A stretch of DNA of 40,457 nt. Source: Bacteroidota bacterium. Its GTDB lineage: Bacteria; Bacteroidota; Bacteroidia; Chitinophagales; Chitinophagaceae. The stretch lies in contig JAFDYG010000103.1 of NCBI GenBank assembly GCA_018267545.1, forward strand, positions 1 to 40,457, read 5' to 3'. Positions within the stretch are counted from its first letter, which is position 1, and each line of letters starts with the position of its first letter. This document shows, piece by piece, positions 31,297 to 40,402 of the stretch. The translations under genes and the position numbers were made by a program. The notes beneath the pieces are model-generated. The model was not told the DNA's origin. It saw nothing but the letters and a program-made list of their open reading frames with translations, and made no database searches.

Positions 31297-33333
31297 ATGC
31301 CATATAATAAACTATTTGCCGCTTTTTTAGGTCTGGGTCTTTGTTTTTGCGCTCAGGCGCAGGACGTGTATACCGTCAACACCCGTCAAATCAAGGCTAC
31401 CATATCGCCCACGTTGTGGGGGTTATTTTTCGAGGACATCAATCGCGGGGCCGATGGCGGTCTTTATGCGGAGATGGTGGAGAATACCTCTTTCGATTTT
31501 CCCAAGCCATTTATGGGGTGGAGCACGCAGCCTGCGAGGGTCAGGACGGGGATGTTTATGGTGATCAATCAGAGTCAGGCGAATATGGCCGACCCGAAGT
31601 TTTTGAGGGTCAATCTTATTAGTGGTGATAAGGTAGGACTGATCAATGAGGGGTTTGGGGGAATGGGTTTTGTGAAGGGTGGGAAGTATGAGGGGATGAT
31701 CAGGTACAGAAATGCGAGCGGGGGTGGTGTAGGGAATGGATTGGCAGGAGGTGGAATGTTGCTGCCTGAGGTGGCTGCTCCGAGTGTGGTGGTGCAGCTG
31801 GTGAATGCGAAGGGAAGTGTTGGAGAGGCGATGGTTAATCTTGCGGGGTCGGATACGGCGTGGAGGGAGGTGACTTTTTCGATTACCGCGACGGATACGG
31901 CTAGCCTGGGTAAATTGCTTGTAGGTTTCAAGGGGCCCGGACAGATAGATATAGACAGAATTTCTTTGTTTCCTTCGGATACCTGGAAGGGAAGGCCGCG
32001 TGGGCTGCGGGTCGATCTGGCGCAGAAGCTGGCTGACCTGCATCCGGGGTTTCTGCGTTTCCCGGGCGGGTGTATCGTTGAGGGGAAGGATATTTCGCAT
32101 CGTTATCAGTGGAAGAAGACGATTGGGCCGTTGGAGAACAGGCAGCTGATCATGAGCATTTGGAATGACGATGTGCCTCTGCGGCAGACGCCGGATTATT
32201 TCGAGAGTTTTGGGCTTGGCTTTTACGAATATTTTCAGCTTTGCGAGGATATCGGCGCAGCGCCGCTGCCGATTCTCAACTGCGGGCTTTCCTGTCAGTT
32301 CGATGCGGCGGAAGTGGTTCCGATCGATCAGCTGGATCCTTATGTCAAGGATGCGCTGGACCTGATCGAGTTTGCCAATGGGGATGCTACTACGACGATG
32401 TGGGGGGCAAAGCGTGCTGCGCTGGGGCATCCTGCTCCTTTCAATATGAAATTTCTGGGTGTTGGGAATGAGAACTGGGGACCGCAGTATGCGGAGCGGC
32501 TGGACGTATTTTCGAAGGCGATCAAACAGCGGTATCCCTATATGCAGCTGATTTGCAGCTCGGGATATACGCCGCAGAAGCAGGAGTTTCAGTATATCGA
32601 CTCGGTTTTGAGAAGCCGGCACGTGGATATTATCGACGAGCACTTCTACAATCCAGCGGAATGGTTCCTGCAAAATGCTACGCGTTACGATAAGTACGAT
32701 AGGCAGGGGCCGAAGATATTCGTGGGTGAATATGCGGCTCAAAGCGACAGGATTGGCAGCTTGAAGAACGAGAATAATCTTCGGATGGCGCTTGCGGAAG
32801 CGGCTTTTATGACGGGGCTCGAGCGGAATGCGGATGTGGTGACGATGGCTTCGTATGCGCCTTTGTTTGCGCATGTTTCGGGCTGGCAGTGGACGCCGGA
32901 CCTGATCTGGTTCGATAATACGCGCTCGTACGCTACTCCTAATTATTATGTTCAGCAGCTTTTTTCTGTTAATAAGGGAACGGCGGTTGTGCCTATGCTG
33001 ACGGGCGCTGTGGGAGGGGCTGGTGGTATTCCGGTAACGGGGCAGGATAGCTGCTGGGGGACGGCTTGTCTGGATCAGCCGAAGGGCGAGCTGATCGTGA
33101 AGCTGGTGAATATGTCGGATAAGGCTAAGTCCAGGGTGGTGATGTCGGATGGAAAGCTGGGCCGGACGGCTGCGGTGACAGTGCTGGCGGGGAATGCGCC
33201 GGGGGCGATGAATAGCCTGGAGCATCCGGAGGTGTTGGCGCCGGTGACGAAGCAGGTGGACGTGAAGGGGAAGGAGGTGCGATTGGAGCTGCCTGCCTAT
33301 TCGTGTGTAGTAGTGAGGGTGAAGGTGGGGTAG
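31297..33333 (+). CDS. GH51 alpha-L-arabinofuranosidase, secreted
   Basis: A 678-residue enzyme. The start at 31297 gives a clean signal peptide (MPYNKLFAAFLGLGLCFCAQA-Q); the upstream in-frame extension from 31225 lacks one. The N-terminal SPTLWGLFFEDINRGADGGLYAEM block is typical of GH51. The acid/base Glu lies in GVGNENWG and the nucleophile Glu in IFVGEYAAQ; a beta-sandwich C-terminal domain ends the chain. A carbohydrate-binding-like segment lies between residues 70 and 230. It releases arabinofuranose from arabinan or arabinoxylan side chains and fits pectin use alongside GH105. The stop lies 18 bases before the patatin gene, though the functions seem unrelated. Confidence 0.92.
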   Translation: MPYNKLFAAFLGLGLCFCAQAQDVYTVNTRQIKATISPTLWGLFFEDINRGADGGLYAEMVENTSFDFPKPFMGWSTQPARVRTGMFMVINQSQANMADPKFLRVNLISGDKVGLINEGFGGMGFVKGGKYEGMIRYRNASGGGVGNGLAGGGMLLPEVAAPSVVVQLVNAKGSVGEAMVNLAGSDTAWREVTFSITATDTASLGKLLVGFKGPGQIDIDRISLFPSDTWKGRPRGLRVDLAQKLADLHPGFLRFPGGCIVEGKDISHRYQWKKTIGPLENRQLIMSIWNDDVPLRQTPDYFESFGLGFYEYFQLCEDIGAAPLPILNCGLSCQFDAAEVVPIDQLDPYVKDALDLIEFANGDATTTMWGAKRAALGHPAPFNMKFLGVGNENWGPQYAERLDVFSKAIKQRYPYMQLICSSGYTPQKQEFQYIDSVLRSRHVDIIDEHFYNPAEWFLQNATRYDKYDRQGPKIFVGEYAAQSDRIGSLKNENNLRMALAEAAFMTGLERNADVVTMASYAPLFAHVSGWQWTPDLIWFDNTRSYATPNYYVQQLFSVNKGTAVVPMLTGAVGGAGGIPVTGQDSCWGTACLDQPKGELIVKLVNMSDKAKSRVVMSDGKLGRTAAVTVLAGNAPGAMNSLEHPEVLAPVTKQVDVKGKEVRLELPAYSCVVVRVKVG

Positions 33334-33338
33334 ATTTG
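33331..33338 (+). promoter_or_regulatory. Candidate -7 box for the patatin-peptidase operon
   Basis: TAGATTTG matches TAnnTTTG exactly and overlaps the GH51 stop codon. Transcription would start about 8 bases before the patatin ATG. No good -33 box was found, so read-through from GH51 remains possible. Confidence 0.35.
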
Positions 33339-33351
33339 CTATCTTAGAGAC

Positions 33352-35061
33352 ATGGATAATGCACCTGTTCCTATAAAAATACCGGACACTCCGTTCGGGA
33401 AGATCGCGCTTAGCTTCTCCGGAGGGGGGTATCGGGCCGCTAGTTTTCACCTGGGCACTTTATCGTATCTGCAACGGCTTAGCTATGGAGGCCGGCCGCT
33501 GCTCGAGAATGTAAAGATGCTTTCGACGGTGTCTGGGGGGACGATTACGGGGATTGTGTATGCGTTGATGAAGCAGGATGGAAAGTCTTTCGATGAGGTG
33601 TATGATTTTTTGATCGATCGATTGAGCAAGCTGGACCTGGTGAAGCTGAGCATCGAAAAGCTGAATCCGGATGTACAGTGGAGCAATACCTACAAACGTA
33701 AGAATCTGATCAACGCCTTTGCGTTGTTATACGATGAGCACTTCACCGGTGGGGCTACCTTTTCTTCGCTAAACAATATGAACAGTCATTTGGAGGCTGT
33801 GGTATTCAACAGTACCGAGTTCAATAATGCGATAGACTTTCGTTTCCGGAATAAGGGCCGGGAGATGTTCGGTAATTATTACAACCGGGTAAAGCAGATT
33901 TATGCGGAGGAGATAAAATTGGCGGATGCGATGGCTGCTTCTTCGTGTTTTCCGGGTGGTTTTGAGCCGATCCTGTGGCCTTCCGACTTTATCCATGCCG
34001 ACGCGCCTGGATTGCGGAGTATTGCGGGACAGGTCCCTACGGGGCTGATGGATGGGGGGATCTATGATAACCAGGGCATCGATAGCGTTTTGAAGTATAA
34101 GAGCAACAAGGATGGGACGCCCTATTTCGATCTTATTCTGATTTCGGATGTGGCTTCGCCGTATATGGAGCCGTATAAGCCTACGGTGGAAGATGAGAAG
34201 AAAGGGATTCAAAAGCTGACGATCAAGCAGCTTTATAATAAGGTGCTTAAGGTAGGTCTAAGGGTGACGATTGGGTTGTGGGCGGCGGTAGTTTTGTTTT
34301 TGCTGCTGCCGCTTGTGTGGGGGTATGGGAATACGATCGGGACGGGTATTTGTCTGACCCTGGCGGTGATTGCGTTTGGGGGTTGGTTGGGAAAATGGTG
34401 TCTGATGCGCCGGTTGAAGCGGATTCCGGAGCAGCTGAAGGAATACGTTTTGAGCAAGAATAAGAACGCGGCTTTTTTTCTGGAAAAGTTCAAGGGGTTG
34501 AAGGTCGAGGATATTTCTTTGCACCGGACGAGGCCTTTGCTGATGGATCGGTTTAATTCGTTGTTGAGCCTGCTGCTGAATGTCTTTTTAAAGATTGTCC
34601 GCCGATTGAACTATAGCATCGTCTATAATGACGAGCGGTTGGAGTACCGGAGGATGAGCACGTTGATCCGGCAGATGACGGAGGAGGATTATATGGCGCG
34701 GGCTAAGCGGGAAGAGGAGGATGGTGGTTCGGTAGTAGCGGGTAAATATGAAGACGTGGTGGGAGAGAAGATAAAGGCGGTAGCGGAGGCTGCGGGGAGT
34801 TTTGGGACGACGTTATGGTTTACCGATGAGGAGAAGCTGGATGATGTGCTGAGCAAGCTGGTGGCGACGGGACAGTTTACGTTGTGTTATAATATGATCT
34901 GTTATTTGGAGAGCTTAATTGCGGGGGATGGGTTTGGAGAATTGGGGTTGGAAGTGCAGGATGGGCTAAAGGGCCTGCTGGCGCAGTGTGAGAAAGATTG
35001 GGCGACGTTTAAGGGGGATCCGATGTTTATGGTAGCAGCGACTAAGGGACGAGGCTTGTAG
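33352..35061 (+). CDS. Patatin-like phospholipase with two membrane helices
   Basis: A 569-residue protein. The patatin domain (residues 18-270) has the oxyanion motif SGGGYRAASF (23-32), the nucleophile Ser61 in STVSGGT (Thr-x-Ser-Gly-Gly, where most have Gly first), and the catalytic Asp234 in GLMDGGIYDNQG. Two membrane helices follow (about 303-323 and 329-349), then a cytoplasmic tail of about 220 residues of unknown role, with an Arg-rich helix near 415. Patatins hydrolyse acyl esters of phospholipids. Several bacterial patatins are effectors that damage the membrane on infection. It is the first of three closely packed genes. The tail could bind the downstream proteins. Confidence 0.85.
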   Translation: MDNAPVPIKIPDTPFGKIALSFSGGGYRAASFHLGTLSYLQRLSYGGRPLLENVKMLSTVSGGTITGIVYALMKQDGKSFDEVYDFLIDRLSKLDLVKLSIEKLNPDVQWSNTYKRKNLINAFALLYDEHFTGGATFSSLNNMNSHLEAVVFNSTEFNNAIDFRFRNKGREMFGNYYNRVKQIYAEEIKLADAMAASSCFPGGFEPILWPSDFIHADAPGLRSIAGQVPTGLMDGGIYDNQGIDSVLKYKSNKDGTPYFDLILISDVASPYMEPYKPTVEDEKKGIQKLTIKQLYNKVLKVGLRVTIGLWAAVVLFLLLPLVWGYGNTIGTGICLTLAVIAFGGWLGKWCLMRRLKRIPEQLKEYVLSKNKNAAFFLEKFKGLKVEDISLHRTRPLLMDRFNSLLSLLLNVFLKIVRRLNYSIVYNDERLEYRRMSTLIRQMTEEDYMARAKREEEDGGSVVAGKYEDVVGEKIKAVAEAAGSFGTTLWFTDEEKLDDVLSKLVATGQFTLCYNMICYLESLIAGDGFGELGLEVQDGLKGLLAQCEKDWATFKGDPMFMVAATKGRGL

Positions 35062-35070
35062 GAAAACAAA

Positions 35071-36606
35071 ATGGGAGTTACATTTGCTTCCATGAGCTCC
35101 ATTACACTTTCTATAACATCTGTCGGGGAAGCGGTTAGTGAGGTACTGGATTATATCAGCGAATTTTACGGGCGTGAGGATTACGATCAGGGGATCGAGG
35201 ATGCGCTGTCTTCGGTTTTTAATGAGTTTCGGGATGATCTGTGGGTGCTGATCGAGTATCCGTATGTGGACAAAGTCTACCGCGATAGCTATTACACCTA
35301 TTTTGCTTCAAAGAATAACGCGTATGCGAGGGATTGTATCCGGGTATGTGTTTTTTCCGGAGAGATAGCGCTGGAGCAGTTCAGAACGCTGGAGGGGGAG
35401 GAGGAGCTGAGAAGGGACTTTTTGGGTTATGTCGTTATCCGGCCTACTTTTTCCCACCCGGTAGGCAGGACCTTGCTGGACAAGCGGGCTTTTAAGGAGA
35501 ACAATTTTGTCATCTGCAATTACCAGGGAAATGTCGCTGTCAATGGGGTTAAGCTAAATGTCAGCGGGTTTCCTTATAGTTCGCAGGATACGGAGAGTAT
35601 TTCCTGTGCCGAGACTACCATCTGGAGCATCATGGAATATTTCGGGAACCGGTATCCGGAGTATAAGCCTACGTATCCTTCCAATATTATCGGGGTTTTG
35701 AGCCGGTTTTCGAAGCAACGGTTGCTTCCGTCGAATGGGCTTACCGTGGATCAGATTTCCTATGCGCTGAAGGAGTTCGGATTCGGGACCAGCGTTTATG
35801 CGAGGGAAGAGGCGTATGGGGATGAGATCGAGAATATCATTGCTTATTATATCGAGTCGGGGATTCCGGTTATCGTGACGTTCGAGAATGAGTCTTCGGC
35901 GCATGCGATCGTGATTATCGGGTATGAAACGGGCGGGGCTATCGATTTCGATTCTGTTTCGACCTCTGAGATTTCATACGGTGAGGAGAAGGTCTCTTAT
36001 TTCGACTATACGGATGTGCCCAAGCGGTATGTAGTAAACGACGATAATCTGGCTCCGTATCGGACGATCGATTTGGGGGATCCGGTGGAATATTATGAAG
36101 AGGATTGGGGATTTGGAGGGTCGACAATTTCATCGGTAATCGTGCCTTTGTATAAGAAAATCTATCTGGAAGTGACGAAGGCGCGGGAGCTGGCATTGGC
36201 GATATTGGCGGATGCTGATTTTGGGTATCGGTATGATGAAGGGTTTGTGTTTCGGTTCTTTTTGACGTCGAGCCGGTCATTTAAGGAGCATATCAGCCGG
36301 TCGGAGCTTGGGGGGGCTCATAAGGATTGTATCATTTTGAGCCGGATGCCGAAGTTCGTCTGGTGTGCGGAGTTTTACGAGAAGGGAGATTTTCATGCTG
36401 CGGTTGGAGCCGAGTATGGCGGAATGGGCGCGGGTAAGGCTTCGGGATTGGTGATTATCGATGCAACGGAGGCCAATGAGGTTTCGAACGACTCGTTGAT
36501 TTTTGCCGGTTATCCGGATAGGGTGCTGGTAAAGAATGAGGGAAAATTTGTAACTTTATCGGAGCCTTTGGGTTTTTATAAGGGCTTTAAAAGTAATCTT
36601 AGTTAA
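35071..36606 (+). CDS. Papain/C39-like cysteine peptidase domain protein, patatin partner
   Basis: A 511-residue protein with no signal peptide. The central part (about 165-290) reads as a papain-like fold. Gln172 precedes Cys179 in SISCAETTIWSIMEYFG, and His278 lies in SSAHAIVIIGYE with Asp292/Asp294 after it. This gives a plausible Gln-Cys-His-Asp set as in C39-type peptidases. The N-terminal 160 residues and C-terminal 215 residues match nothing I recognise. It starts 9 bases after the patatin stop, and its own stop is one base before the small gene. It may process, activate or restrain the patatin or the small protein. C39-like domains can also be inactive or act as deamidases. Confidence 0.7.
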   Translation: MGVTFASMSSITLSITSVGEAVSEVLDYISEFYGREDYDQGIEDALSSVFNEFRDDLWVLIEYPYVDKVYRDSYYTYFASKNNAYARDCIRVCVFSGEIALEQFRTLEGEEELRRDFLGYVVIRPTFSHPVGRTLLDKRAFKENNFVICNYQGNVAVNGVKLNVSGFPYSSQDTESISCAETTIWSIMEYFGNRYPEYKPTYPSNIIGVLSRFSKQRLLPSNGLTVDQISYALKEFGFGTSVYAREEAYGDEIENIIAYYIESGIPVIVTFENESSAHAIVIIGYETGGAIDFDSVSTSEISYGEEKVSYFDYTDVPKRYVVNDDNLAPYRTIDLGDPVEYYEEDWGFGGSTISSVIVPLYKKIYLEVTKARELALAILADADFGYRYDEGFVFRFFLTSSRSFKEHISRSELGGAHKDCIILSRMPKFVWCAEFYEKGDFHAAVGAEYGGMGAGKASGLVIIDATEANEVSNDSLIFAGYPDRVLVKNEGKFVTLSEPLGFYKGFKSNLS

Positions 36607-36607
36607 G

Positions 36608-36793
36608 ATGTCTGGTAAGAAAGTAATTCTATCTCTTAATGAAATGCTCAAGGGGCATACCCCGATGAGCGGGGAAGTCGTTGCCGGGTTTAATCAGCGG
36701 ATCAAGGAGCGGATGAAGGGTTCGGTCCGGGATTATCAGAAGAAGCAGCAGACTTCGTTGGAGAAGGTTTCCCGCACTATTTTGAATGCATAA
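36608..36793 (+). CDS. Small basic protein, third gene of the patatin-peptidase operon
   Basis: A 61-residue protein, strongly basic, with a helical C-terminal half (RIKERMKGSVRDYQKKQQ). It has no signal, Cys or membrane segment. Its start lies one base after the peptidase stop, which argues that it is a real, translationally coupled gene. A possible Gly-Lys-x-x-x start (MSGKKVILSLNEML) has no known match. It may be a substrate, adaptor or inhibitor of the peptidase; I cannot tell which. Confidence 0.6.
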   Translation: MSGKKVILSLNEMLKGHTPMSGEVVAGFNQRIKERMKGSVRDYQKKQQTSLEKVSRTILNA

Positions 36794-36840
36794 ATTTTTT
36801 GTGGTTGATGAGGCCTGCGTTGTTGAGTTGGTGATTGGCG

Positions 36841-37260
36841 TTAGCCTTTTCGCTGGTTCTCGGGGTTTTGTGTAGGGCTGGTGCGCGTTGGTTCGCCGAG
36901 GATGGCGTCGAAGGCGGCGCGCATGAGCCAGGCTTTTTCGGTATCGGAGAAGTCGCCGTGTGATTTATCGATGGCTGTTTTCAATATTTTCACGATCTCC
37001 TTACACTCTTTGGGGTATTCGTAGATGATTTTATAGCTGGCCCATTCGTAGATGCGATAGCAGGCGAGGTGCATGCCTTCGTTGTAGATGGGGGCTCCAA
37101 GGGAGATGGCTTCGTTGATGATGCGGGTGATTTCGGGGGATTTGGAGCAGGTGAGGAGGGTGGTGTCGGTGATGGTTGGGGGTGTGTTGAAGGGGGAGGC
37201 CGAGGCGGCTGTGCCGGTCAGGCATAGAATGAATAGGAGGATGGATTTGGTCAGATGCAT
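36841..37260 (-). CDS. Secreted hypothetical protein
   Basis: A 139-residue protein with a signal peptide (MHLTKSILLFILCLTGTAASA, cut near residue 21). The mature part is helical, with two Cys pairs candidates (TCSKS, LACYR, ECKEI) and a DTEKAWLMRAAFDAILGEP segment. It ends in a Pro/Asn/Gln tail. I do not recognise the family. It is convergent with the small basic gene and lies downstream of rmuC on the same strand, spaced 45 bases. A periplasmic role is likely. Confidence 0.6.
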   Translation of the reverse strand: MHLTKSILLFILCLTGTAASASPFNTPPTITDTTLLTCSKSPEITRIINEAISLGAPIYNEGMHLACYRIYEWASYKIIYEYPKECKEIVKILKTAIDKSHGDFSDTEKAWLMRAAFDAILGEPTRTSPTQNPENQRKG

Positions 37261-37305
37261 AAGAGGGTTTATTATTTCTTACGGAAAGATAGCTATTTTA
37301 TTGTG

Positions 37306-38574
37306 TTAGGGTTCGGGGTCGTCGTCGAGGATTTCGCCTTCAGTGATATCGGGGAGGAGGGCGCGGGCTTCGGCGTCGCCGAGGGTTTCGACGCCTTTTA
37401 GCTTGCGTTGGATGGCGCGGGTTCGTTTGCCCATGACTTCGTCGAGCTGGTTGCTGGCGGTGTGGAGGTTGTTTTGGGCTTTTTGGAGGAGGCCGCCGAA
37501 ACTTTCGAATTCTTTTTTGACGGCGCCGAGGACTTGCCATACTTCGCTGCTTCGTTTTTGGATGGCGAGGGAGCGGAAGCCTACCTGGAGGCTGTTGAGG
37601 ATGGCGGCGAGGGTGGTAGGGCCGGTTGGGATGATTTTGTATTCGCGTTGGAGGGTTTCGATGAAGCTGGCTTTGCGGATGATTTCTGCGTAAATGCCTT
37701 CGAAGGGAAGGAAGAGGAGTGCGAAGTCGGTGGTGTTGGGTGGGTCGATGTATTTGTCGCTGATGTCTTTAGCCATTTTACGGACGGTGTTTTCGAGATT
37801 ACGCTGGGCGGTTTCGATTTGGGCGGGGTCGCCCTGGTCGTAGGCGTCCTGGAGCTGTTCGTATACATCCTTGGGGAATTTGGCGTCGATTGGGATATAC
37901 ATGATGTTGTTACTGTCGCCTTTACCGGGGAGCTTGATCGCGAATTCGACGGTTTCGAGACTGCCGTGTTTGGTACGGACATTGGCTTCGTATTGATCGG
38001 GCGCGAGGATTTGTTCGAGGAGGAGGGAGAGCTGGACTTCACCGAGGCCACCGCGCATCTTGACGTTGGATAGGACTTTCTTGAGGCCGCCGACGTCCTG
38101 AGCGAGGGTTTGCATTTCGCCGAGGCCTTTTTGTACGCTTTCGAGCTGTTTTCCTACTATTTCAAATGACGCGCCGATGCGGTCACTGAGGGTTTTTTGA
38201 AGTTTCTCGTCGACGGTGGCGCGCATTTCCTCTAGTTTTTTCTCGGTGCTTTCGACTAGTTTGTTCTGGCGTGTTTCGAGCTGGGTGAAGCGTTCTTTTT
38301 GCTGAGAGTTGAAATTGTCGATGTTTGTTTTTAGGGTGGTGTTTATTTCGGAGCGGAAGTCTCGCAGGCTGGTGTTTAGTTCCTGGCGGTCTTCGCGGGA
38401 GTTGTTTAGGGCTTCGTTTCTGTTGTGACGAAGGTTTTCGAGGAGGCGGGATTCGAGGGCTTCGATCCTGGATTGGAGGGCGATTATTTCGCTGTTGTTT
38501 TTGGGGCGGAGTAGGATGATGAGTATGGTGATGCTTAGGAGGCAGAGGAGGGTAAGTAGGACTATGGTGAGCAT
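37306..38574 (-). CDS. rmuC: RmuC-family DNA recombination protein
   Basis: A 422-residue protein: an N-terminal membrane helix (MLTIVLLTLLCLLSITILIILL), a long coiled coil (about 30-165, rich in Glu, Arg and Gln), then the RmuC nuclease-like domain starting near MRGGLGEVQLSLLLEQIL. Its motifs include PIDAKFPKDVYEQL and FLPFEGIYAEI. RmuC limits inversions at short repeats and contributes to genome defence in some bacteria; its fold is related to restriction endonucleases. A promoter-like TACATTTG box lies on the minus strand at 38603-38596, 21 bases before the start. Confidence 0.92.
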   Translation of the reverse strand: MLTIVLLTLLCLLSITILIILLRPKNNSEIIALQSRIEALESRLLENLRHNRNEALNNSREDRQELNTSLRDFRSEINTTLKTNIDNFNSQQKERFTQLETRQNKLVESTEKKLEEMRATVDEKLQKTLSDRIGASFEIVGKQLESVQKGLGEMQTLAQDVGGLKKVLSNVKMRGGLGEVQLSLLLEQILAPDQYEANVRTKHGSLETVEFAIKLPGKGDSNNIMYIPIDAKFPKDVYEQLQDAYDQGDPAQIETAQRNLENTVRKMAKDISDKYIDPPNTTDFALLFLPFEGIYAEIIRKASFIETLQREYKIIPTGPTTLAAILNSLQVGFRSLAIQKRSSEVWQVLGAVKKEFESFGGLLQKAQNNLHTASNQLDEVMGKRTRAIQRKLKGVETLGDAEARALLPDITEGEILDDDPEP

Positions 38575-38595
38575 TGCGATGATGGTTTATGCGAC

Positions 38596-38603
38596 CAAAT
38601 GTA
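38596..38603 (-). promoter_or_regulatory. Candidate -7 box of rmuC
   Basis: TACATTTG on the minus strand matches TAnnTTTG exactly and lies 21 bases before the rmuC start. The -33 region shows no clear TTTG. Confidence 0.4.
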
Positions 38604-38672
38604 GGGGAAATTGCGTTAGCGCAGGGCTGGGGCGTTTCAGGGGGACGGGGTGGGGGCGTTTCGGCGGGGCGC

Positions 38673-39374
38673 TTAGCGTTTGAGCATTCGTTCTTCGATC
38701 ATGCGCATGAGGCGGTCGCGGAAGTTGCGGCTGACGGGCAGGCTTTGGTCCTGGACGAGGACCTGGTTGCCGTCGATGGCGGTTATTTTCGTGAAGTTGA
38801 CGATGTAGGATTGGTGGACTTTTATAAAGCTGTTGGTGGGGAGCTGGTTTTCGAGGCTTTTTAGGGTGAGGTAGGCGATGAGCTGGCGGCCGGGGAGGTG
38901 GATGCGGACGTAGTTGCCGAGGCTTTCGACGTAGCTGATGTCGCGGAGCTCGAGCTTTTCGATGCGTTTTTCGCAGCGGACGAATAGGAAATCGCTGTGG
39001 TTGAGCTGTTTGAGCTCGGCGAATTCGCGAGCTTTTTGGACGGCTTTGAGGAAGCGGTCGAAGGCGACGGGTTTGAGGAGGTAGTCGATGATGTCCAGCT
39101 CATAGCCTTCGAGCGCGTATTTGGGGAAGGCTGTGCAGAGGATGACCATGGGTTTTACGCTGAGGCTTTTGAGCCACTCGAGGCCGGATACTTTTGGCAT
39201 TTCGATGTCGAGGAGGATAAGGTCGACGTCGTGTTCGAGCAGGTAGGCGCCGGCGCGTTCGGTGTTTTCGAATTGGCCGGAGAGGTTGAGATAGGGGACC
39301 TGACCGGCAAATTCGCGGAGGACTTTGCGGGCTACGGGTTCGTCGTCGACGATGATGAGGTTTAGTTTTTTCAT
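38673..39374 (-). CDS. LytTR-family response regulator
   Basis: A 233-residue regulator: receiver domain (1-120) with the acidic pocket VDDEP, phospho-acceptor Asp56 in LLDIEMP, a Thr in CTAFPKYA and Lys in LLKPVAF; then a LytTR DNA-binding domain (about 130-233) with YVESLGNYVRIHL and FIKVHQSYIVN. It starts 4 bases before the end of the kinase gene (ATGA overlap), so the two form one signalling unit. Its target genes are not shown by the sequence. Confidence 0.92.
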   Translation of the reverse strand: MKKLNLIIVDDEPVARKVLREFAGQVPYLNLSGQFENTERAGAYLLEHDVDLILLDIEMPKVSGLEWLKSLSVKPMVILCTAFPKYALEGYELDIIDYLLKPVAFDRFLKAVQKAREFAELKQLNHSDFLFVRCEKRIEKLELRDISYVESLGNYVRIHLPGRQLIAYLTLKSLENQLPTNSFIKVHQSYIVNFTKITAIDGNQVLVQDQSLPVSRNFRDRLMRMIEERMLKR

Positions 39375-40402
39375 AAGTCGAGGGTTAGCGTGACTGAATA
39401 GGTATTGTCGCTTTGCTGAATGTCTAGGGTATGGCGGCCTGGGTAGAGCAGCTCGAGGCGGCGGCGGACGTTGGCCAGGCCGATGCCCGGGGCGCCGGGT
39501 TGGATGTCGTAGGCGTTGCGGCAGGTAAAGGTGAGCTTGCCTGCGGCTTCTTTTAGGGTGATGAGGATGCGGTTGGTTTGCTGGGGATCGCGGGTGGTGT
39601 ATTTGAATGCGTTTTCGATGAAGGCGACGAAGAGGAGGGGGGCAACGGGGCGGTTGCCGTTGCTGATATCGATTTGCAGGTCGATGGATAGGCTGGCGTC
39701 GCTGCGGGCGCGTTGGAGCGCTACGTAGTTTTGCAGGTAGGACACTTCCTGCTGGAGATCGACCCGGTCGGTGTCGGCTTCGTATAGATTATAGCGTAGA
39801 AGGTCGGAGAATTGGACGACCATGTTCCGGGCCTGGTTGTTGGACAGGTCGATGGTCCCGTAGATGGTGTTGAGGCCGTTGAATAAAAAGTGCGGGTTGA
39901 GCTGGGCCCGGAGGTATTTGAGCTCGGTTTCCAGCTGGCTGATCTGGATGTTGCGGACTTGTTCGCGTTCTTCGGCCCATCGCTGGGCATAAAAGAGAAG
40001 GGTCGAGATCATGATAAATAAGAGCGCATAGAAGATGTTCCATTTGAAGTAGCTGGTGATGGCCATCAGATCCTCGGGCCAGACGAGGGCGTCGAAGTAT
40101 TGCTGCATCCTACTGCGCAGCAGGGTATTGATGGCGACGAGGATGATGACGCCAAGCGCGTATAAGAAATGTCGTTTTCGTTCAAGCAGGCGGGGGACAA
40201 GGAATTGTGTGTTTCCATAGACGAGTACGGCCATCAGGGAAAAGGAGATGAGGAAGGGCATGACCAGGAAAAGCCAGCCGCGTTTGATGACGTAGCTCTG
40301 CATGTCGATGAGAGAGAACAGGGCATACATGAGCCAGATCAGCAGGTGGAATCCATAGCGCCGACGGAAGATGAAGGAGAATGCTGGCTTGAGGTTGACC
40401 AT
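39371..40402 (-). CDS. LytS-like sensor histidine kinase
   Basis: A 343-residue kinase with four membrane helices (about 17-33, 43-62, 79-95 and 121-138) and short outer loops, so the membrane part may sense directly. The His-kinase domain of the PF06580 type has phospho-acceptor His171 in LNPHFLFNGLN, the N-box FIENAFKYT, and the G-box GIGLANVRRRLELLYPG. It pairs with the LytTR regulator next to it. A TAGCTTTG box (minus strand, 40415-40408) ends only 5 bases before the ATG, so the transcript could be nearly leaderless or the box may be a chance match. The remaining 55 bases to the window edge hold no gene. Confidence 0.92.
   Translation of the reverse strand: MVNLKPAFSFIFRRRYGFHLLIWLMYALFSLIDMQSYVIKRGWLFLVMPFLISFSLMAVLVYGNTQFLVPRLLERKRHFLYALGVIILVAINTLLRSRMQQYFDALVWPEDLMAITSYFKWNIFYALLFIMISTLLFYAQRWAEEREQVRNIQISQLETELKYLRAQLNPHFLFNGLNTIYGTIDLSNNQARNMVVQFSDLLRYNLYEADTDRVDLQQEVSYLQNYVALQRARSDASLSIDLQIDISNGNRPVAPLLFVAFIENAFKYTTRDPQQTNRILITLKEAAGKLTFTCRNAYDIQPGAPGIGLANVRRRLELLYPGRHTLDIQQSDNTYSVTLTLDL

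Noticed and set aside
31423-33450. 675-residue open frame on the minus strand opposite the GH51 gene
   Set aside because: It is the antisense shadow of a well-supported GH51 enzyme. Its translation is Arg/His/Pro/Ile-rich without domains, as expected from the G-rich strand bias.
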